A program made the position numbers and the translations under genes. From contig USGC01000071.1 in NCBI GenBank assembly GCA_900554095.1, positions 1 to 8,356 of the forward strand: a stretch of 8,356 nucleotides of DNA. Reading direction: 5' to 3'. This DNA is from an uncultured bacterium (GTDB lineage: Bacteria; Cyanobacteriota; Vampirovibrionia; Gastranaerophilales; Gastranaerophilaceae). The notes under the pieces are model-generated. The model had not been told where the DNA came from, searched no databases, and saw nothing but the letters and a program-made list of their open reading frames with translations. The stretch's first letter is position 1. Every line of letters starts with the position of its first letter. This document shows positions 4,664 through 8,356 of this stretch, piece by piece.

Positions 4664-6507
4664 GCTGTAATCTCCTCTGCCGTGTTATTTTCCTGGTTTT
4701 GGAACTGCATTTGATAAAGATTTTTGTAAATGCCATCTTCAATGCTCATTAACTGATCGTGTGTACCGAGTTCTGCTAATTCTCCTTCATTGACAACTGC
4801 AATTCTATCGGCATTTTTGATGGTTGACAATCTGTGAGCAATTACGAAAACTGTTTTTTGGTGCATTAAATTATCTAAAGCTTTTTGAACAATAGCTTCA
4901 GATTTGTTATCAAGTGCGGAAGTTGCTTCGTCTAAAATAACAATAGGTGCATCTTTAAGCATAGCGCGTGCAATTGCGACACGCTGTCTTTGACCGCCGG
5001 AAAGCGTCGAGCCTCTTTCGCCTACAGGGGTATCAAGACCGTTTTCAAGACTGTCGATGAATTCGTCAAGATGAGCCAATTTAATAACATTTTCAAGCTG
5101 CTCATCTGTTGCACTTTCGTTACCCATTAAAATGTTTTCTTTTATAGAGCCTGAAAATAAGAAATTATCCTGGAAAACAAATGAAATATTACTTCTCAAT
5201 GATTTCAAATCAAACTTTCTAATGTCAGTCCCGTCAAATTCAATAGAGCCGCTTTTAACATCATAAAATCTTGGCAAAAGACTTACTACTGTACTTTTAC
5301 CGCCGCCAGAATTACCGACAAGAGCAATTGTTTCATTTTTTCTGACAGATAAACTGAAATTCTTTAAAATTGGGGTATTTTCTTCATATTCAAAATACAC
5401 GTTTCTAAACTCAATTGAATTTTCTAAAGAATTCATTTGTAGCGGATTTTCAGGTGATTGAATTTGCGGTTGAATATCAAAGAGTTCAAAAGTTCTGCTC
5501 ATTGCAACGAAGGTATTTTGAAGCTGTGTAAGATTTATACCTAAAGTTTTTGTCGGCTTATAAAGCAATAGCAGCGAAGCCACGAAAGATGCAAAACTTC
5601 CGGCTGTCATTTGACCTGACAGGATTAAGTGGTTTCCGTAAGCCATGACAAGAGCAATTCCTATTGAGCATACAAAATACATTATCGGAGACATCCAGCC
5701 AACGCGTTTTGTCAAAACCATTGCGAGATGGAATTGTTCATTAATCTGCTTTTCAAATTTTTCATTTTGCATATCCTGCAAATTGTATGCTGTCATTATC
5801 TTGTTGCCTGCAAAAGTTTCGTTAAAATTTGTTGCCATGTTGCCGCCGACAACCATGTTTGCGTTAGATACTTTTTTAATTTTCTTTCTTATAAAAGTAA
5901 CAGGAGTAATTGCTATACCCATTACAACAACACCTATTACGGCGAGCTGCCAGGAGTTGTATAACAGAACCCCAACCAGCCCCACTAAGCCGAATACAGT
6001 TGTGATAAAGGATTTTATACTATCAATTAAAGTTTTTGTTGCAGTGTCCGGATCTGTCAAAAACCTTGTTAATACAATACCTGATGAATTAACGTCATAA
6101 AACTGAGGGTCTAAGGCTGTTAACTTCTTAAACAGATTAACTTTTAATGCATTAGACATTTTGTTTCCTGTCCAGTCGGTAAGATAGTTGCTCAAATACT
6201 TCAACAATCCCTGAACAAGTGCAAAGGTAACTATACCAAAAGGGATTATCATTGCGAGAAACTGTTGTGAATAAACGGTTATGCCAAAATACGTCCAGGT
6301 GTGTTCTGAATTCCCGTTCACAACATAATCCAAATATGGTTTTAAAGAAAGGGTTACAACGCCGTCCAAAAGCCCCAGCGGCACAGCAATAATTACATTC
6401 AAAAGAATTCTGCCCATGACCGGTTTCATGTAAGGAAATATTTTTTTTAGCAAATAACCGTATTTAAAAGCATCCTTAGAGGTTGTATCTTTTAGTTTGT
6501 AATCCAT
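4660..6507 (-). CDS. ABC exporter half-transporter, MsbA-like (fused permease and ATPase)
   Basis: An inner-membrane exporter expected to work as a homodimer, using ATP to move a hydrophobic substrate out of the cytoplasmic leaflet. The 615-residue length and layout fit MsbA-type lipid flippases, but multidrug exporters share them, so no symbol is given. Six membrane helices lie at about 33-51, 84-106, 165-184, 187-206, 272-290 and 300-316. The nucleotide-binding domain follows: Walker A GNSGGGKST (398-406), Q-loop Gln446, signature LSGGQ (502-506), Walker B IVILDEATS (522-530) and switch His558. All key residues are present, so it should be active. Start at 6507 is supported by SD AAGGGA (6514-6519) six bases upstream. 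It leads the two-gene unit with the DUF1015 gene and is divergent from the methyltransferase/ugd genes. A membrane-lipid substrate is plausible from that surface-polysaccharide context. Confidence 0.94.
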   Translation of the reverse strand: MDYKLKDTTSKDAFKYGYLLKKIFPYMKPVMGRILLNVIIAVPLGLLDGVVTLSLKPYLDYVVNGNSEHTWTYFGITVYSQQFLAMIIPFGIVTFALVQGLLKYLSNYLTDWTGNKMSNALKVNLFKKLTALDPQFYDVNSSGIVLTRFLTDPDTATKTLIDSIKSFITTVFGLVGLVGVLLYNSWQLAVIGVVVMGIAITPVTFIRKKIKKVSNANMVVGGNMATNFNETFAGNKIMTAYNLQDMQNEKFEKQINEQFHLAMVLTKRVGWMSPIMYFVCSIGIALVMAYGNHLILSGQMTAGSFASFVASLLLLYKPTKTLGINLTQLQNTFVAMSRTFELFDIQPQIQSPENPLQMNSLENSIEFRNVYFEYEENTPILKNFSLSVRKNETIALVGNSGGGKSTVVSLLPRFYDVKSGSIEFDGTDIRKFDLKSLRSNISFVFQDNFLFSGSIKENILMGNESATDEQLENVIKLAHLDEFIDSLENGLDTPVGERGSTLSGGQRQRVAIARAMLKDAPIVILDEATSALDNKSEAIVQKALDNLMHQKTVFVIAHRLSTIKNADRIAVVNEGELAELGTHDQLMSIEDGIYKNLYQMQFQNQENNTAEEITA

Positions 6508-6519
6508 AATTCATCCCTT

Positions 6520-6537
6520 TTAACTTCTATATCCCAT
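6520..6537 (-). other. Possible five-codon leader ORF (MGYRS) ahead of the ABC exporter
   Basis: On the minus strand ATG at 6537 opens a frame of five codons ending in TAA at 6520-6522. It stops one base before the SD (6514-6519) of the exporter. The ATG lies at the predicted transcription start of the exporter promoter, so it could be read as a leaderless mini-ORF. Such a short frame can easily arise by chance and no SD precedes it. Confidence 0.25.
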
Positions 6538-6544
6538 GCCTTAA

Positions 6545-6573
6545 ATTATCACATAAATATTATAAATTTACAA
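6545..6573 (-). promoter_or_regulatory. Sigma-70-type promoter for the exporter/DUF1015 operon
   Basis: Read on the minus strand, TTGTAA (6568-6573, four of six) is followed by a 17-bp spacer and an extended -10, TGT plus GATAAT (6545-6550, five of six). Transcription would begin near 6537-6539, leaving about 30 bases of leader with the SD AAGGGA. Its -35 shares bases with the -35 of the plus-strand promoter. Confidence 0.6.
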
Positions 6574-6595
6574 AATACAGTTTTTGTAATATTAT
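6567..6595 (+). promoter_or_regulatory. Sigma-70-type promoter for the methyltransferase/ugd genes
   Basis: TTTACA (6567-6572, five of six), a 17-bp spacer and TATTAT (6590-6595, five of six). The predicted start is at about 6602, only about four bases before ATG 6606, and no SD is visible. TATAGT (6598-6603) is another -10-like string, but it would start transcription inside the gene. Confidence 0.55.
6568..6589. promoter_or_regulatory. 22-bp inverted repeat in the divergent promoter region (candidate operator)
   Basis: TTACAAAA and TTTTGTAA are perfect 8-bp arms separated by TACAGT; weaker symmetry continues outward for about a dozen bases. The repeat covers the -35 boxes of both divergent promoters and fills the spacer of the plus-strand one. 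A dimeric regulator bound here could control both directions. The partner protein is unknown. Low-complexity AT sequence makes chance symmetry possible. Confidence 0.45.
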
Positions 6596-6605
6596 TTTAT
6601 AGTAA

Positions 6606-7565
6606 ATGAATTATGGGGATAGAAGATTGGACTTTATAATTCCGGAAGCTTGTGAAAAAGATATTTTAAAAAAGTTGCCCGACGCAATAAAAGAAATTTC
6701 TGAAATGAATGAAGAAGAAAGAGTTTTTCTGACAGGGCTGATTTTGAAGTACAAGCCTCAGAAAGTGCTTGAAATCGGTGTAGCGGCAGGAGCTTCTTCC
6801 GCTGTTATTTTGAATGCGCTTGAACATGTTGATAATGCGGAGTTTTATTCTGTTGACTATTCTGAAAAATATTACCGCGACAATTCAAAACAAACCGGAT
6901 TTTTCGCACTTGGTATAAAGAATAATTTTAAAACCCCTTGGAGACTTCATACCGGAGGCGTAACCGCGGAATTCATTGAAAAAATAGGTTTGGATATTGA
7001 TTTTTGCTTAATTGATACAATGCACGTTCAGCCCGGTGAAATTCTTGACTTTTTGATGGTGCTGCCTTATCTGAAAAGCGGGGCAGTTATTGTATTGCAT
7101 GATATAGCGCTTCATTTGTCAATGATTGAACAGCAGTGGAGTGATTGTAATGTTCAGTTGATCAGTGTATTAAAAGGGCAGAAGCTTCTCCCTGCTGAAT
7201 TTGACAGTGAATTTACACCTTTCCCAAATATCGGCGCCGTTGTTTTGGATAAAGATATAAAAGATAATTTGTTTGATATATTCAATCTTTTGCTGGTATA
7301 CTGGAAATACAGTTTGAGTGAGCATGATTATAGAGTAATTTATGATTATTTTAAAAAGCATTACGATGAATACTTTTTAGAAATATTTTCAAAAACTGCC
7401 GAGATTAACAAAAAACGTCTTGCCAGAATTAAAGAAGATAAAAACAATTATTTTACAAAGTTGCTTTTCAAAATATTAAAATTTAAACTTTCACACGGAG
7501 AAAAACGAAGTTTTAATCTTAATGAATTAAAGAATTATAAGCGTAGAATACTGATAGGAGAATAA
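6606..7565 (+). CDS. Class I SAM-dependent methyltransferase (Methyltransf_24-like)
   Basis: A 319-residue cytoplasmic enzyme expected to transfer a methyl group from S-adenosylmethionine. The Rossmann-type core spans about residues 35-215. Motif I is VLEIGVAAGAS (54-64). The acidic end of strand 2 is YSVDYS (81-86). FCLIDTMH (133-140) is followed by LPYLKSGAVIVLHDI (153-167), the layout seen in Methyltransf_24 proteins that sit in O-antigen, capsule or cephalosporin-hydroxylase-like clusters. The C-terminal 100 residues are Lys/Tyr/Phe-rich, unrelated to the core and unrecognised. No substrate can be named; a sugar residue of a surface glycan is likely because ugd follows 4 bases later. ATG 6606 lacks an SD and lies about four bases after the predicted transcript start. 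A TTG at 6627 with GGGGA seven bases before it is a weaker alternative start. Confidence 0.85.
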   Translation: MNYGDRRLDFIIPEACEKDILKKLPDAIKEISEMNEEERVFLTGLILKYKPQKVLEIGVAAGASSAVILNALEHVDNAEFYSVDYSEKYYRDNSKQTGFFALGIKNNFKTPWRLHTGGVTAEFIEKIGLDIDFCLIDTMHVQPGEILDFLMVLPYLKSGAVIVLHDIALHLSMIEQQWSDCNVQLISVLKGQKLLPAEFDSEFTPFPNIGAVVLDKDIKDNLFDIFNLLLVYWKYSLSEHDYRVIYDYFKKHYDEYFLEIFSKTAEINKKRLARIKEDKNNYFTKLLFKILKFKLSHGEKRSFNLNELKNYKRRILIGE

Positions 7566-7569
7566 AAGA

Positions 7570-8356
7570 ATGCAGATTTGCGTAATCGGAACCGGATATG
7601 TAGGATTAGTGGCGGGCACCTGTTTAGCCGAAATGGGAAACAATGTTATTTGCGTTGACAACGACACAAATAAACTTGCTTTAATTGAACAAGGTATCAT
7701 CCCTATTTATGAGCCGGGATTGGAGGAACTTATAAAGGCAAACGTTAATGAAAATCGGCTTAAATTTACGTCCGATTTGAAATCTGCCGTTGAAAAATCT
7801 CTTGTATGTTTCATTGCCGTCGGAACCCCGCAAAGCGAAGACGGTTCTGCTGATTTACAATATGTAATGAACGTTGCCGAAAGCATAGGTAAATCAATAA
7901 ATGGTTACAAAGTTATTGTAGACAAATCAACCGTTCCTGTCGGTACAGCCGAAAAAGTTACTGAAATAATCAAAAAGCATACAAACCATGATTTTGATGT
8001 TGTTTCAAATCCGGAGTTTCTAAAACAAGGCGCTGCTGTTGAAGATTTCTTGAAGCCTGACAGAGTAGTTATTGGCTCAAATTCGCAAAAAGCTACAGAA
8101 ATTATGCAGGAACTTTATTCTCCGTTTCTGCGTACGGGAAACCCTGTAATAATAATGGATGTCAAATCTGCTGAAATGACAAAATATGCAGCAAATTCGT
8201 TTTTGGCCGTAAAAATTTCATACGCCAATGAAATAGCCAATATTTGTGAAAAAGTCGGCGCTGATGCTGAGATGGTTCGTATTGGCATGTGTTCGGATAA
8301 AAGGATTGGCTCTCAATTTTTATTCCCGGGCTTAGGCTACGGCGGAAGCTGTTTTC
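7570..8356 (+). CDS. ugd: UDP-glucose 6-dehydrogenase (partial, 3' end missing)
   Basis: Oxidises UDP-glucose to UDP-glucuronate with two NAD+, in the cytoplasm. The product feeds capsule, exopolysaccharide and LPS-core synthesis. I read 262 codons from ATG 7570 to the right edge. The N-terminal NAD-binding GTGYVG is at residues 7-12, with IYEPGLEEL (46-54), VGTP (84-87), STVPVGT (120-126), NPEFL with catalytic-site Glu149, and EMTKYAANSF with Lys205 and Asn209. GYGGSC ends with the catalytic Cys261, the next-to-last complete codon in the window. The remaining UDP-binding third lies outside. Related UDP-ManNAc and GDP-mannose dehydrogenases share the fold, but the Glu, Lys and Cys motifs here favour UDP-glucose. 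SD AGGAG (7556-7560) lies in the end of the methyltransferase gene, nine bases before the ATG, so the two are co-transcribed. Confidence 0.93.
   Translation, partial: MQICVIGTGYVGLVAGTCLAEMGNNVICVDNDTNKLALIEQGIIPIYEPGLEELIKANVNENRLKFTSDLKSAVEKSLVCFIAVGTPQSEDGSADLQYVMNVAESIGKSINGYKVIVDKSTVPVGTAEKVTEIIKKHTNHDFDVVSNPEFLKQGAAVEDFLKPDRVVIGSNSQKATEIMQELYSPFLRTGNPVIIMDVKSAEMTKYAANSFLAVKISYANEIANICEKVGADAEMVRIGMCSDKRIGSQFLFPGLGYGGSCF

Noticed and set aside
5645..6100. Long plus-strand frames opposite the ABC exporter membrane domain
   Set aside because: They are shadows of a complete, motif-rich exporter on the minus strand, with no start signal or family features.
1..8356. Defence system, toxin-antitoxin pair, CRISPR, prophage or insertion sequence
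   Set aside because: All sizeable frames are accounted for by housekeeping, envelope or hydrolase genes; no signature motifs of such systems were seen.

Overview
The window is an AT-rich piece of a bacterial chromosome packed with genes on both strands. No stretch over 300 bases lacks a gene. It looks like ordinary chromosome rather than a mobile island: I see no transposase, integrase, phage gene, tRNA, rRNA or CRISPR array. A rubredoxin fits an anaerobe or microaerophile. A half-size ABC exporter of the MsbA type plus UDP-glucose dehydrogenase suggests a decorated, probably Gram-negative-type envelope. The low GC, the gene style and the Asn/Tyr- and Pro/Met-rich N-termini remind me of gut Candidatus Melainabacteria (Gastranaerophilales). 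That placement is an impression; other AT-rich anaerobes are not excluded.

Layout. (1) Positions 1-630, minus: an HExxH zinc-peptidase-like protein cut by the left edge, with an Asn-Tyr-Tyr repeat encoded by a 9-bp microsatellite. (2) 688-822, minus: a 44-residue rubredoxin. (3) 870-2609, plus: a compact overlapping operon of a hotdog thioesterase, an RsuA/RluB-type pseudouridine synthase and dephospho-CoA kinase (CoaE). It is divergent from rubredoxin, with interlocked promoters. (4) 2577-3314, minus: a Cys-His (CHAP/NlpC-like) hydrolase candidate whose 3' end overlaps coaE antisense. (5) 3389-6507, minus: an MsbA-like ABC exporter followed by a DUF1015 protein, coupled by a 4-base ATGA overlap. 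(6) 6606-8356, plus: a SAM-dependent methyltransferase and then UDP-glucose 6-dehydrogenase (ugd). The latter is cut by the right edge just after its catalytic cysteine and probably begins a surface-polysaccharide operon.

How the parts relate. CoaE makes coenzyme A and the thioesterase hydrolyses acyl-CoA, a loose thematic link; the pseudouridine synthase is probably a passenger. The exporter and the methyltransferase/ugd pair share a 98-bp divergent control region. It holds two good sigma-70-type promoters whose -35 boxes lie on opposite strands of the same bases, and a 22-bp inverted repeat. Co-control of envelope lipid export and polysaccharide precursor supply is a reasonable inference.

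The most unusual signals are regulatory. At least two plus-strand genes appear to begin at or within a few bases of their predicted transcription start and lack a Shine-Dalgarno site. The exporter has a possible five-codon leader ORF at its predicted transcript start. Two hydrolase-like proteins have low-complexity N-termini without a signal peptide. I see no clearly new multi-gene system here.
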